In this document: positions 18,832 through 27,983 of the stretch, piece by piece
Numbering within the stretch: position 1 is the stretch's first letter
Layout: every line of letters begins with the position of its first letter
NCBI RefSeq assembly: GCF_025685605.1
Contig: NZ_JAGTUT010000001.1
Span: 1,302,001-1,366,000, forward strand
From: Granulicella arctica
GTDB lineage: Bacteria; Acidobacteriota; Terriglobia; Terriglobales; Acidobacteriaceae
DNA: 64,000 nt
Direction: 5' to 3'
The notes under the pieces: generated by a model
What the model saw: the letters and a program-made list of their open reading frames with translations, nothing else
What the model was told of the DNA's origin: nothing
The model's database searches: none
Translations under genes and position numbers: made by a program

Positions 18832-20061
18832 CTACAGATGTGAATCCACTTTTCTCGTCGACGGGACACGCGTCGAGCGAGGAAAGGTCAGCCCTGACGG
18901 ATCCTGGAATCGCATCATCAATCCCCAGCCATATTTTGTTCTCGTTCTAAGGTCGTCATGTACTGACGCATATAAAGCGATGGCGATCTCATTAGTGCCG
19001 GCATGCAATGGGATCTTGAACGATCCATTTTCGAAAGCCATCCTGCCATCCGGTTCTCGGCGTTCTTTCTCTGGATAGTAGAAGTTCTTGCCAGTAGTTA
19101 GCAGCGTTCCGTTGGCAAAGATCCATACCTCACCAATCCAACCAAGCGAGACTAGCTTACTCTCAGCATGTTTTGCGGTCACGTTGAAGCGGAGCCAGCC
19201 GATCATCGGCGGGCCCTCGGAAGCCACGTACTGGCGATTCAGATTCAACAGTCCGCCACGTTCCGAATCAACAGGGTGCCAGCAGTTCGCTTCAGACGGC
19301 ATCTCGGAGTAGGCCGGAGTCTGTAGTTTCACCAGGGACTGCAGGGATGATGCCTGCCACTCCCGAATGATGCCTGTCTCGCGAGCAGTTGGATCTAGCT
19401 CGGGCTCGGACGCCAATCCACCAACTTCGCCTGGGGTCACAATCAGATTGGTGAAGATCGCCGGCCCGCGAAGGTGCACGGCGCCAGACGCCGACCCGCT
19501 CTCGAGGTTACCAACAGATAGAACCGCATCCGTCGAGCGATTGATGAAAACCTTCATCCGTCGTCCGGACACGACGACACGTACGTGGTTCCAGCCGTCG
19601 ATCATAGGAGCCCGATTCTGATACTGCGGATACGCATTCCAAGGCATGAAGCCATGAATCAAGGGAACATATTGAATCCCATCATTCGAGGCCCGCTCGT
19701 CACCAAACATGCGCTCATAAACCTCTTCGCCTTCCGGAGAGGCCTCAGTGCCGCTCACCCGAAACTGCAGTCCCGGCATATCGGGCGCTAGTGGCTTGAA
19801 GTCATACTCGATCGTGCCGTCGCGGAAGCTAAGTCCATCCAACGCCGCCGATCCGGCTTTCAGCACGAGCAACCCATCAGGAAAACCTTCCTTGCGAAGG
19901 AATTGTGCTTCGCCCTTCGGGCCCATACTGTCGGCCGGAAGCGTGTGCCAGTGGCCGACAGACATCTGGACCTTGATGGGCCTGACTGTGTTAGCACTTG
20001 GAACGGTGCCTGCCAGCATGCAAGTGCACGCAAAAACATTCATAAACATCATCAGGAACAA
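18832..20061 (-). CDS. Secreted protein with laminin-G/DUF1080-like jelly-roll domain
   Basis: About 409 residues with an N-terminal signal (MFLMMFMNVFACTCMLAG). Residues ~45-230 resemble a concanavalin-like lectin/glucanase sandwich (SFRDGTIEYDFKPL, GLQFRV, WNHVRVVVSGRRMKVFINRS). The C-terminal ~150 residues form a second beta domain (EVWIFANGTLLTTG, FKIPLHAGTNEIAIALYA) like a galactose-binding fold. It is a paralogue of the protein at 24324-25526, sharing order of domains and many motifs. Probable role is binding or trimming of extracellular glycans; no catalytic residues can be named. It lies 58 bases downstream of the tricorn-like gene on the same strand. Confidence 0.7.
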   Translation of the reverse strand: MFLMMFMNVFACTCMLAGTVPSANTVRPIKVQMSVGHWHTLPADSMGPKGEAQFLRKEGFPDGLLVLKAGSAALDGLSFRDGTIEYDFKPLAPDMPGLQFRVSGTEASPEGEEVYERMFGDERASNDGIQYVPLIHGFMPWNAYPQYQNRAPMIDGWNHVRVVVSGRRMKVFINRSTDAVLSVGNLESGSASGAVHLRGPAIFTNLIVTPGEVGGLASEPELDPTARETGIIREWQASSLQSLVKLQTPAYSEMPSEANCWHPVDSERGGLLNLNRQYVASEGPPMIGWLRFNVTAKHAESKLVSLGWIGEVWIFANGTLLTTGKNFYYPEKERREPDGRMAFENGSFKIPLHAGTNEIAIALYASVHDDLRTRTKYGWGLMMRFQDPSGLTFPRSTRVPSTRKVDSHL

Positions 20062-20119
20062 GCCTTTCCTCAGCGGTGGGCAGAGTTTTCAAATAAGCCG
20101 GGTGTCGATGGTAGTTGGG

Positions 20120-23100
20120 CTAACGCCGAAAGGTAGCTCCAGACACGTTGCCCTCCGGAGGGTAGGCCGGCAAGGCTGCGGGTGCTTTGATGTTGTGCAC
20201 ACGCTTACGTCTGATCTGTATCAACGCCGCCGCAACGCCTGCTTCGAGTTGTGCGTCTCTGCCACTGCGGTTGATAACCTCCTCTGGCCGCGAAGGCACA
20301 ACCAGGTCGGGCGACACACCTTCGTTCTCGATGATCCATCTACCATCTAAGGAGGCGAGCGCATCTTTCGGGATCGTGATGAAGGAGCCATCCATCAGGC
20401 GCCACGGACCGTTGATACCCTGAACGCCACCCCATGTGCGTTCCCCTACGAGCTTGCCGAGCCCGAACCTGTGGAAGAAATACGGAAACTGATCTCCATC
20501 GGAAGCGGAGCCGTAATTGATCAGGGTAACCATTGCTGGCGGAGCAGTTGCCGAAGGAAGTGGCGATACAGCGCCTTCGCGATTTACAAAGAGACCTGCC
20601 CGTTCTCGCCGCAGCACATTGAGCACAGCCTGGCTGGTAAATCCACCGAGGTTCCAGCGCACGTCGAAGATCAAACCTTCTTTGTTCTGCTGTGGGTAGA
20701 ACTGGCGAACAAAGTCCTTTGAGCCCTCATCTTCGAAAGATGTCAGGAAGATGTAGCCTAGACGTCCGTTCGAAAGTCGATCCACTGCATTGCGATTCGC
20801 TTCGATCCATGCCTGGCGGCGCAGTGCGGTGTCGTCTGTGAGTAGCTGAACTTTGATCGTATGTCTCGATCCCGTCGGCGACGCCGCCAAGGTCAAAGTA
20901 ACCTCGCCGGTAGCTTCGCTGAGCAGGCTCTCAGGACTTGCCGGAGTCCTCAATTCATGCTCGCCGATGGCCAGCAGATAATCGTTTTCTTTCACGTCCA
21001 AACCTGGCACACCGAGCGGTCCAGCCAGGTTAGGCCGAGTCTGGTCGCCACGGTAGATCTTGTCGAGCCGGTAGCGACCCGAGGCTGAGTCAAGAGCGTA
21101 GTCGGCACCGAGCAGGCCAGTTGAAGATGGCCTTCGCAGGTCGGTATCAATGCCACGCCGTATGAATGTATGAGAACTGGCGATCTCCCCCTGCATTTGA
21201 GCAAGCAAGTAGAGAAAGTCATCCTGTGAGCCTAGTTGAGGAATCAGCTTCGCATAGGCGTCATGCACGGACTGCCAGTTGCTTCCGTTCATCACCTTGC
21301 TGAAGAACACGTCGCGGTCAAGGCGCCACGCGTTCTCAAACATCTCGGCCCACTCTCGCGGTGGATCCACCGGAACATTTAGGCCACTCAGATCGAAGAC
21401 TTCACTGACATCAGATTGAGCTTGGCGAGCGGCGGTCGAGGCAATCCGCCAAGCACCATTACGGCGAAATGCAACTCTCTTGCCATTCGAAGAAAGGCTG
21501 AAATTATCCAAGTCTCTTATGGAGACTCGGCTCTTCATGGTAACGAGATCCAGCACGTGAAGCGCACCCACCTCACCGGCGAGGTCGCCCCCAATGAGCT
21601 GCACCGGCTGGACCCGATAGTAGAGCTCGCTGCACCGCGCTTGTAGTGAAGTTATGGAAGCCGGTGTGACAGGCAAGGCTATGGCACGCGCCATAAGACC
21701 ATCCAGATCGATCCGCACGGGCGTGTCTGACACTGCAGTCTTTCCTGAGGCACCCAGTAACGGGGACGGTGAGCGGCGGTCAAGTGACACGGCATATAGA
21801 CCATCTGAATTCAAGGTCGAGACGAGGGCTTCATCGTCTCGGTCCGAGACAAAGGGCTGTTCGTTGCGCTGCGAAACGAAGACGAGAAGACGTCCGTCGG
21901 GAGTGAATACCGGTAAGCGGTCGCTCTCCATGGGTGAGCTGACAACCGTGTCGCGACCGGTCGCAAGCTCATGCAAGTGAATGGCCCGAAGCTGGTTTGG
22001 ACGTTGCGTACTGTACGCCAGCCAGCCACCGTCAGGCGAGAATGCGGCATCACGAATCTCCGCGAACGGATCACTCATGATGCGGAGTGGCGCCACACCG
22101 TTCAAAGATACCCACCAGAGCGAGTGATTAGCGTCGGCAACGGCAAGGCTGTCACCCAGCGGCGACCATACGGGTGTGTACAGGTAGCCCGTTGGGAAAT
22201 GGGTGAGGAGCCGCTCCGGCCCACCGGCTGCAGGGCGAACAGCAAGTTGCTGTGACCCGCTGCTGTCTGTCTCATAAGCGATAGTTCCGCCATCGGGCGA
22301 CCACGACGGGTGGTCCTCATCGATCCCTGGCGTCTGCGTTATGTCTTCTCCAGCCGCATGCGCATCGACACGGAACAGGTCACCGCGAGCAGAAAGCAAC
22401 AACGTGTCCCCGAGCGGGGATAGCGCATAGTCCACGCCCCCCATCGCGTCCTTCACGCGAGCGGCCCGCCCGACCGGAACGGATCGGCTTTGAGTACGTT
22501 CGCCATCGTACGGCACATCGACCTTCAACTCGTGCAGGTGCTCAGAAGGCAGATCGATCGCAAAGAGATGGCCGCCCTGCTGAAACGTAATCGTCGAACC
22601 GCCTAGAGAAGGCCAGTCCACATCGTATTCGGCAAAATGAGTCAGCTGGCGGCACACTCGCGTGCGGAGATCGTAAGCCCAGATGTTTGCGCGAAAGCCG
22701 GCTCCTCGATCGGAGACAAAATACACCGTGTGCCCGTACCACATCGGGGAAGTGTCCGTCCCCTTCCAGTCCGTGAGCCGTGTCAGTCGTCTCGTTTGGA
22801 AAACGTAGGTGTATAGATCCTGTTGCTGGCCGCCAATATAGCGCTTGCGTAGTTCAGTATTCCGAAAGATCTGGTTGTAGACGATAGCGTGGCCGTCCCG
22901 AGCATAGGACATCAGCCCGGCACGGTTGAGCGGCAGCAACGTAGTTGGACCACCTTCTACTGCGACCGTATAGGCCCGGACCAACTTCTCCACCGGCGCA
23001 TCTCTATGCGAAAGAAATACGACTCGACGGGAATCTGGCGTCCAAGCCACTACCATCGCACCTTCGTCATAGCTACTGGCCTCGAATGTTAGACGACGTG

Positions 23101-23476
23101 ACTCGCCACCGCCGGCCGCGATCACGAATACGTCATGTAAACCGCCGCGCCTCAGGGTGAACGCCAACCATCTTCCGTCCGGGGAGAATAAAGGTGTAGT
23201 AACTGCGCCCGGATCATGAGTGAGCCGATGTGCAGACCCGCCTGCCAGCGGAGCGCTCCACAGGTCATCAAAGGCAACAAAGGCCACAGCACTTGCGCTG
23301 GTCGTGGGGTAACGCATCAGAGGATTTGTCGGAGCAGCTATCGCCCAAGAAGACGAAAGAAGGAGAGCAAATGCAACGAGCGGCGCGCCGCAAAACCAAC
23401 TGCAGATCCTCCCTGAAGCCATGGGTTCGAGCCATCGCAATCCCGCACATCGCATAATCGAAATTCTAATATTCAT
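20120..23476 (-). CDS. Tricorn-like S41 peptidase with TolB-type beta-propeller
   Basis: 1118 residues from ATG 23476 (GAAAGGAAG just upstream; a start 69 bases earlier lacks one). Signal peptide (~residues 20-48), then two stretches of WD40/TolB-like propeller blades with repeated FSPDGRWLAF, SPDGGTIAYE, TPDGRLLVF units to about residue 640. A PDZ-like domain (~820-890, LGVPGLDVKENDYLLAI) precedes the S41 protease core with the nucleophile in NYGSASDGDQFPYFF (about residue 1000) and GERTWGGVQGI. This is the tricorn-protease plan. In bacteria such enzymes are secreted peptide-degrading complexes; the substrate here is unknown. Confidence 0.9.
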   Translation of the reverse strand: MNIRISIMRCAGLRWLEPMASGRICSWFCGAPLVAFALLLSSSWAIAAPTNPLMRYPTTSASAVAFVAFDDLWSAPLAGGSAHRLTHDPGAVTTPLFSPDGRWLAFTLRRGGLHDVFVIAAGGGESRRLTFEASSYDEGAMVVAWTPDSRRVVFLSHRDAPVEKLVRAYTVAVEGGPTTLLPLNRAGLMSYARDGHAIVYNQIFRNTELRKRYIGGQQQDLYTYVFQTRRLTRLTDWKGTDTSPMWYGHTVYFVSDRGAGFRANIWAYDLRTRVCRQLTHFAEYDVDWPSLGGSTITFQQGGHLFAIDLPSEHLHELKVDVPYDGERTQSRSVPVGRAARVKDAMGGVDYALSPLGDTLLLSARGDLFRVDAHAAGEDITQTPGIDEDHPSWSPDGGTIAYETDSSGSQQLAVRPAAGGPERLLTHFPTGYLYTPVWSPLGDSLAVADANHSLWWVSLNGVAPLRIMSDPFAEIRDAAFSPDGGWLAYSTQRPNQLRAIHLHELATGRDTVVSSPMESDRLPVFTPDGRLLVFVSQRNEQPFVSDRDDEALVSTLNSDGLYAVSLDRRSPSPLLGASGKTAVSDTPVRIDLDGLMARAIALPVTPASITSLQARCSELYYRVQPVQLIGGDLAGEVGALHVLDLVTMKSRVSIRDLDNFSLSSNGKRVAFRRNGAWRIASTAARQAQSDVSEVFDLSGLNVPVDPPREWAEMFENAWRLDRDVFFSKVMNGSNWQSVHDAYAKLIPQLGSQDDFLYLLAQMQGEIASSHTFIRRGIDTDLRRPSSTGLLGADYALDSASGRYRLDKIYRGDQTRPNLAGPLGVPGLDVKENDYLLAIGEHELRTPASPESLLSEATGEVTLTLAASPTGSRHTIKVQLLTDDTALRRQAWIEANRNAVDRLSNGRLGYIFLTSFEDEGSKDFVRQFYPQQNKEGLIFDVRWNLGGFTSQAVLNVLRRERAGLFVNREGAVSPLPSATAPPAMVTLINYGSASDGDQFPYFFHRFGLGKLVGERTWGGVQGINGPWRLMDGSFITIPKDALASLDGRWIIENEGVSPDLVVPSRPEEVINRSGRDAQLEAGVAAALIQIRRKRVHNIKAPAALPAYPPEGNVSGATFRR

Positions 23477-23633
23477 TCTTCCTTTCGAGCGATCAACACC
23501 GGTGCGAGGTGCGCAAACGGTATCGTCTCCCAGCGTCCTCCACAAGCAATGGCCTGCACAAGTCCTCGCATCAACTCGCGGCTTCGGGCCCTAAGACACA
23601 AGCCACCGGCGGCATATAGCTTTGGCAGAAAGG

Positions 23634-24167
23634 TCATGAGGTAGGCGGATTGGACGAGAACGTGATCGCCGCAATTCTCCACCCTTCGCTTCCTTTGACT
23701 AAAACCCAGGTCTCACTCCCGCGATTTGTGGGCTTTCCGTCTATCAGGAAGATGAAGTCAAAATACACAGACGCAATCGTCCCATCGCTGTTCTTCTGGA
23801 GATGCGTATGGGTAGGATTTAAGCTTGCCTTTGACGTCGACACCATCTTGGCGAATTCTGCGTAGCTTCCTACCCGAATTTTCTGCGCATCCGGTGATTT
23901 CGCCTTTGCTCGAGAGTAAGTGTCGTCGGAAAGCACATTGAGCCACATACTTCCTTGCGAAATGAAGAGACTGGATAAGCGGGATCCGTCATGACTCAGA
24001 ACAGCTTCGTGGTACGCGTCGATCACGTGCTGAACGTCGACAGTATCCGACGCGATGCTGGCCGGCATTCCCTTGCTGCTCTCAGTAACTGTTTGGCACT
24101 GAGCGAAACGTAAGGCGGTGGTTAGGAGGACGCAAGCTAAAATCTTGCTCATGATAAAGCGATTCAT
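23634..24167 (-). CDS. Secreted NTF2-like (SnoaL/DUF4440-type) protein
   Basis: 177 residues: signal peptide (ILACVLLTTALRFAQC), then one NTF2-like cone fold with the usual N-terminal helix (VQHVIDAYHEAVLSHDGSRL), SLFISQGSMW, and C-terminal strands (TIASVYFDFIFLIDGK, GSETWVLVKGSEGWRIAAI). AGGAGA eight bases before ATG 24167 supports this start. Function of such single-domain proteins ranges from enzymes to ligand binders and cannot be assigned. It lies upstream of the tricorn-like gene on the same strand (157 bases apart). Confidence 0.8.
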   Translation of the reverse strand: MNRFIMSKILACVLLTTALRFAQCQTVTESSKGMPASIASDTVDVQHVIDAYHEAVLSHDGSRLSSLFISQGSMWLNVLSDDTYSRAKAKSPDAQKIRVGSYAEFAKMVSTSKASLNPTHTHLQKNSDGTIASVYFDFIFLIDGKPTNRGSETWVLVKGSEGWRIAAITFSSNPPTS

Positions 24168-24323
24168 TAGGTGTCTCCTTCACACATCTGCAACTCAGAT
24201 GTGAATGTGAAACGAAAGTGTCTAATCTCAAACTACGCGCATTCAACAGGTAGCTCGAGAGTATGTGCTCAAGCGGTCCTTGTAGTTGGAGAGAGGTATA
24301 GGGCTCGCGCGAGTGGGAAAAGC

Positions 24324-25526
24324 CTAGGGAAGCTGCGAGATTCCGGCCGAGTCTTCCAGCTTTAGCTCCATGCCCCATCCGAAGTGCTGTACATTGCCTG
24401 GCAGGTTATCGTCGAGCGCAATTACAATTTCATTCTTTCCTTTCTTGAGAGGTAATCGGAAACTCCCGTTCCCTAAAGAGATCCGTTCGTCGGCGGCCTC
24501 CGCCGCTGGAAGGCCTTCGATGTTTCGATCTGAAAACGCCAGAGCGCCGTTCACGTACACCCAAATCTCACGCACCCAGCCGATCCGAACCGTCTTCAAC
24601 TGAGCCTTATCGGAGACGAGTGTTGTTCTTGCCCATGCCAAAGAGATCACCGAGCCATCTTTTGCCGATCCAACTTCGTGCGAGAAGTTGACGAGGCCTT
24701 TCGTGTCAGCCGTCGCAGCCCTCCAGGCCTTGCCATCACGGGGCATGGAAGCATAAGGCGGCTGGACTCCCATCGGGGCATCCAGCTTTGGGTCGTGAAT
24801 GGAGCGGAGCACGGACGACGATGAAATCTGCCAGCGTCGCAGGAATCCATCTCTCGGTTCGAGCGTGACTTGCGCCACGGTAGTTGATGGCTTTGTTGGC
24901 GTAATAACGAGATTTGCATACTTCGCCGGCCCACCGAAGGTCAGGCCGCCGGACAGCGATCCGCCCTCCATGCGATCCACGCTGAGTGTCGGGCTGCCGG
25001 AACGGTTTATATAAACACGCATCGTTCTGCCGAGCACCACGACTCGGAAGTGATTCCAACTTGAGACTTGAATAGGCGCTGAAGTTTGATACTCCGGAAA
25101 TAAATCCCACTCGAAGGCACCATGCTCAAGGGGCATGTACTGCAGGCAATCAGAAGCACTTTCGCAATCCTTTTGTGGACGGAAGAAAAGAGCTTCGGCG
25201 TTCTCTCGATTCTGCGTGCGAAACCTCATTCCAAGTATTCCGTGGTCAGGCATGTACATATCGAATTCGATAGTCCCATCACGAAAATTCGAATCCTTCA
25301 GGTCGACTGATCCCTTACTGATCTCAAGCACGCCATCGGGCGCATGATCGCCAGATGTAAACGTGGCATTGCCATTAGAACGCCAATGATCAGCTTTCAT
25401 GGGAACGGGAAGCGCTGGTTCAGCGAAGCTGCTGCGTAGAGCAAAGAGCATAAAGGCGACCAACAGTCGTCGCGAAAACAGGACTTGAAGGCGAGTGAAC
25501 GAAAGAGAAGCTTGAGACCGCAGCAT
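24324..25526 (-). CDS. Secreted protein with laminin-G/DUF1080-like domain, paralogue of 18832-20061
   Basis: About 400 residues from ATG 25526 (GGAG eight bases upstream; the frame extends to 25619 without a better site). Signal peptide ends near RSSFAEP. The first domain repeats the motifs of its paralogue: NFRDGTIEFDMYMPD, GMRFRTQNRENAE, WNHFRVVVLGRTMRVYINRS, and the second domain has EIWVYVNGALAFSDRN and FRLPLKKGKNEIVIALDD. Both paralogues share the strand with the protease between them. Likely extracytoplasmic, glycan-directed; no active site is assigned. Confidence 0.7.
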   Translation of the reverse strand: MLRSQASLSFTRLQVLFSRRLLVAFMLFALRSSFAEPALPVPMKADHWRSNGNATFTSGDHAPDGVLEISKGSVDLKDSNFRDGTIEFDMYMPDHGILGMRFRTQNRENAEALFFRPQKDCESASDCLQYMPLEHGAFEWDLFPEYQTSAPIQVSSWNHFRVVVLGRTMRVYINRSGSPTLSVDRMEGGSLSGGLTFGGPAKYANLVITPTKPSTTVAQVTLEPRDGFLRRWQISSSSVLRSIHDPKLDAPMGVQPPYASMPRDGKAWRAATADTKGLVNFSHEVGSAKDGSVISLAWARTTLVSDKAQLKTVRIGWVREIWVYVNGALAFSDRNIEGLPAAEAADERISLGNGSFRLPLKKGKNEIVIALDDNLPGNVQHFGWGMELKLEDSAGISQLP

Positions 25527-25754
25527 GCGAAGCACTCCGTTTGTACGGTTAGAAGAGAAGTCATTGACAACAGACGTCTTCAGCGCAACTTTACTTTCAT
25601 TCGAGACGCAGCCGGGCATTATGTTCCCAAGCGGTCTCCAACAGTGCGGGCCGGTATGATGATCGCATGAGCAGGACGCGTGCCGATCGCACGAGATCAG
25701 AACTACAACGGGTTGCCCCTTCCTGAGCCGCGCAGTGTAAGGTGATCTGTCAGA

Positions 25755-26861
25755 ATGGCTGGAAGAGCAATGATGAAAACTACTCTCAAGCTGTCGGCCA
25801 TTTCGTTTGTTTTCTGGACCGCAGTAGCTGTGATTTTTGCTCTACCTCAGCTGGGGCAGAACCGTGCCCTGCATCATGTATTCACATCTGCGATGGCTCA
25901 GTGGTGGTCCTGGGGGATTCTGGTCCCCGGCGTCTTGGCTATCGATCGTGCTCTTCCCTTTTCGACGCAACGAATCCTACCTCGCCTCATCACGCTCTTC
26001 GCCTTGGGTCCCTTCGTATCAATCCTGTATGGCTATGTTCACGAAATTCTGAAGGCGGCGCTTGGGGCAGGCGCTTGGGGCAGGCTATCGGGAACCGAGA
26101 TCGTCACCGAAGGTCTCCAGGAAATGTTCTGGAGCATGCTCGTGTACTGTCTCATCGTTGGTGTGTGGGAGGCATATCTTTACCACCAGCGATTCGTATC
26201 CGCTCAGCTGCAGATGGAGCGCTTGCAGAGGAACTTTTCAGAAGCTCGTCTCAATGCGTTGCGTACCCAGTTGGATCCTCACTTTCTCTTCAATGCGCTC
26301 AACACCGTCTCCTCCCAGGTAGAGCGTGAGCCTAAACTCGCAAGGAAGATGATCGAACATCTAGGCGATTTGCTACGACTTTCCCTGAACTCACAAGGAG
26401 TTCAGGAGATATCTCTCTCAGAAGAATTAGCTTTTCTTGACCACTATCTAGCCATTCAAAAGATCCGCTTCGGTGATGCCTTGAAGATCGAGATCAGGAT
26501 CGCTCAAGACGTAAGAAATGCCTTGGTTCCCAGCCTCTTCATCCAACCTCTGGTAGAGAATGCCATACGCCACGGCATCTCCAAACGAGCTCGCGGCGGG
26601 TCAATCGTCTTGAGCGCGCAGCGCCTTAAGCAGAGGCTTATTGTCGAGGTTGTGGACGATGGCGTGGGATTGCCATCCGGCTGGTCGTTCGATACTCACA
26701 AGGGAGTAGGCCTGTCTGTGACCCGCGAGCGATTCGCCGGACTGTACCCCGGCAACACGAGTCATTTTGATATCCGGCGTAGGAGTCAAGGCGGGACAGA
26801 GGTTTCCGTCTCCTTTCCATTGCACACACGAAAGGAAAGTGATGAACACCCTAGCGCGTGA
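25755..26861 (+). CDS. LytS/YehU-type sensor histidine kinase
   Basis: Up to 368 residues; Met6 (25770, GGAAG upstream) is an equally good start. About four membrane segments (residues ~12-30, 50-66, 76-98, 122-142), a coiled-coil linker, then the His_kinase domain with the phosphoacceptor His176 in LDPHFLFNALN and an HATPase region (PLVENAIRHGISK N-box; DDGVGLPSGW and GVGLSVTRERF G-boxes). It has no obvious extracellular sensor domain. The C-terminus overlaps the response regulator by 20 bases, so both are made together. Confidence 0.92.
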   Translation: MAGRAMMKTTLKLSAISFVFWTAVAVIFALPQLGQNRALHHVFTSAMAQWWSWGILVPGVLAIDRALPFSTQRILPRLITLFALGPFVSILYGYVHEILKAALGAGAWGRLSGTEIVTEGLQEMFWSMLVYCLIVGVWEAYLYHQRFVSAQLQMERLQRNFSEARLNALRTQLDPHFLFNALNTVSSQVEREPKLARKMIEHLGDLLRLSLNSQGVQEISLSEELAFLDHYLAIQKIRFGDALKIEIRIAQDVRNALVPSLFIQPLVENAIRHGISKRARGGSIVLSAQRLKQRLIVEVVDDGVGLPSGWSFDTHKGVGLSVTRERFAGLYPGNTSHFDIRRRSQGGTEVSVSFPLHTRKESDEHPSA

Positions 26862-27627
26862 TGGCATAAGAGTTCTGATCGTGGATGACGAAGCACCGGC
26901 CCGCCAGCGTATCTCCGATCTATTGCGCCGGGATTCCGAAGCCACTTCCATGATGGAAGCAGGCGATGGGAAGACCGCAGTGCAAATGATTCTCAGCGAA
27001 AGCCCAGACCTGGTGTTTCTGGACGTGCAAATGCCGGAGCTCAGCGGCTTGGGAGTAATTGACGCCGTTGGGGCTGAGAATATGCCCGCCACGGTGTTTG
27101 TAACAGCATACGATCAGCATGCGATACGAGCCTTTGAGGCGAATGCTTTGGATTACCTCCTCAAGCCCTTCAGCGATGAACGATTCGAAGCAATGATGGC
27201 CCGCGCGAAGAGACAAAGACAGGACCTCCATCTACGAGAATTCGGTCAAAAGCTTGCGCAGGTACTTAATTCGGAGGCGACGGAGACACGTCGACTGGAC
27301 CGCCTGGCGATCAAAACGAATGGAGTCACCACGTTTGTGCGAGTGGAAAATATCGATTGGATCGAGGCGTCCGGAGTCTATGTCACCCTCTATGTGTCCG
27401 GGAAACCAACCCTGTATCGAGCATCATTGACCGACCTGGAGCAGAGTCTCGATCCGCGCCGCTTTATTCGCATACATCGCTCCGCAATCGTCAATATCGA
27501 AAGTATTGTCCAGATGGAGACTCTGTCACACGGGGAGTTCGAGGTCACCTTGAAAGACGGTTCTCACCCTCGCGTCAGCAGAACCTACCGCGACTCACTG
27601 GAGAAGCGATTTGGACAGAGGCTGTAG
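26842..27627 (+). CDS. LytTR-family response regulator
   Basis: 261 residues from ATG 26842 (GAAAGGAAAG upstream); a longer frame begins inside the kinase. Receiver domain 9-125 with acidic pair Asp15-Asp16, phosphoacceptor Asp61 in VFLDVQMPEL, and the LKPF lysine. LytTR DNA-binding domain ~150-255 (IDWIEASGVYVTLYV, FIRIHRSAIVNIESI). Phosphorylated LytTR proteins bind pairs of ~9-base direct repeats; no such pair is obvious nearby. The divergent paralogue of the glycan-binding protein (24324) is a candidate target. Confidence 0.93.
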   Translation: MNTLARDGIRVLIVDDEAPARQRISDLLRRDSEATSMMEAGDGKTAVQMILSESPDLVFLDVQMPELSGLGVIDAVGAENMPATVFVTAYDQHAIRAFEANALDYLLKPFSDERFEAMMARAKRQRQDLHLREFGQKLAQVLNSEATETRRLDRLAIKTNGVTTFVRVENIDWIEASGVYVTLYVSGKPTLYRASLTDLEQSLDPRRFIRIHRSAIVNIESIVQMETLSHGEFEVTLKDGSHPRVSRTYRDSLEKRFGQRL

Positions 27628-27704
27628 ACCTCCCGTTGCACCAACACGTCCAATCAATCTCGCATACGGGCCAGCGCGAGCGGTTTTGATTGTGCGCAAT
27701 GTTG

Positions 27705-27932
27705 CTATAGATTTTCACGATTCTTAGGCGGCACAACATCAATGCTGTTTCGACGCTCTTCTTCGCTGGTAAAGCCGTTGGCCTGTTGCCGCCGATGCGC
27801 TTTCGCTGCAGCATACGAAACTAGGCAAAATGTGACGGCCCATCCCCTCGATGAGTGACAAATCGCCAAGTCACACATCGAGAGAGTTGACCCCTTAGAC
27901 GAGACTCTCCCGCCAAGTTGTGTTTTCGGCAA
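27705..27932 (-). CDS. Small repeat-associated hypothetical protein
   Basis: Up to 75 residues; the longest frame begins at a TTG inside repeat copy A, while ATG 27878 gives 57 residues starting MCDLAICHSSRGWAVTF. One hydrophobic stretch (WAVTFCLVSYAAAKA) is followed by a charged tail with EEERRNSID. I do not recognise it. Like the other small frames in this region it lies on the minus strand directly after a copy of the dyad repeat. Between 27628 and 27704 nothing is seen. Confidence 0.35.
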   Translation of the reverse strand: MPKTQLGGRVSSKGSTLSMCDLAICHSSRGWAVTFCLVSYAAAKAHRRQQANGFTSEEERRNSIDVVPPKNRENL

Positions 27933-27944
27933 CTTCGGTAGTGC
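27907..27944. repeat. Dyad repeat, copy A (left half only)
   Basis: CTCCCGCCAAGTTG then TTTTCGGCAACTTCGG matches the left half of the 60-base dyad repeat found also near 29.1, 29.8, 30.2, 34.9, 35.3 and 35.9 kb. The right arm (GTTGCCGAAAACGCCGTTT type) is missing here. Confidence 0.6.
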
Positions 27945-27983
27945 AAAGGACCTGAAGATAAGATTATTGAACAGGCTCTACAT

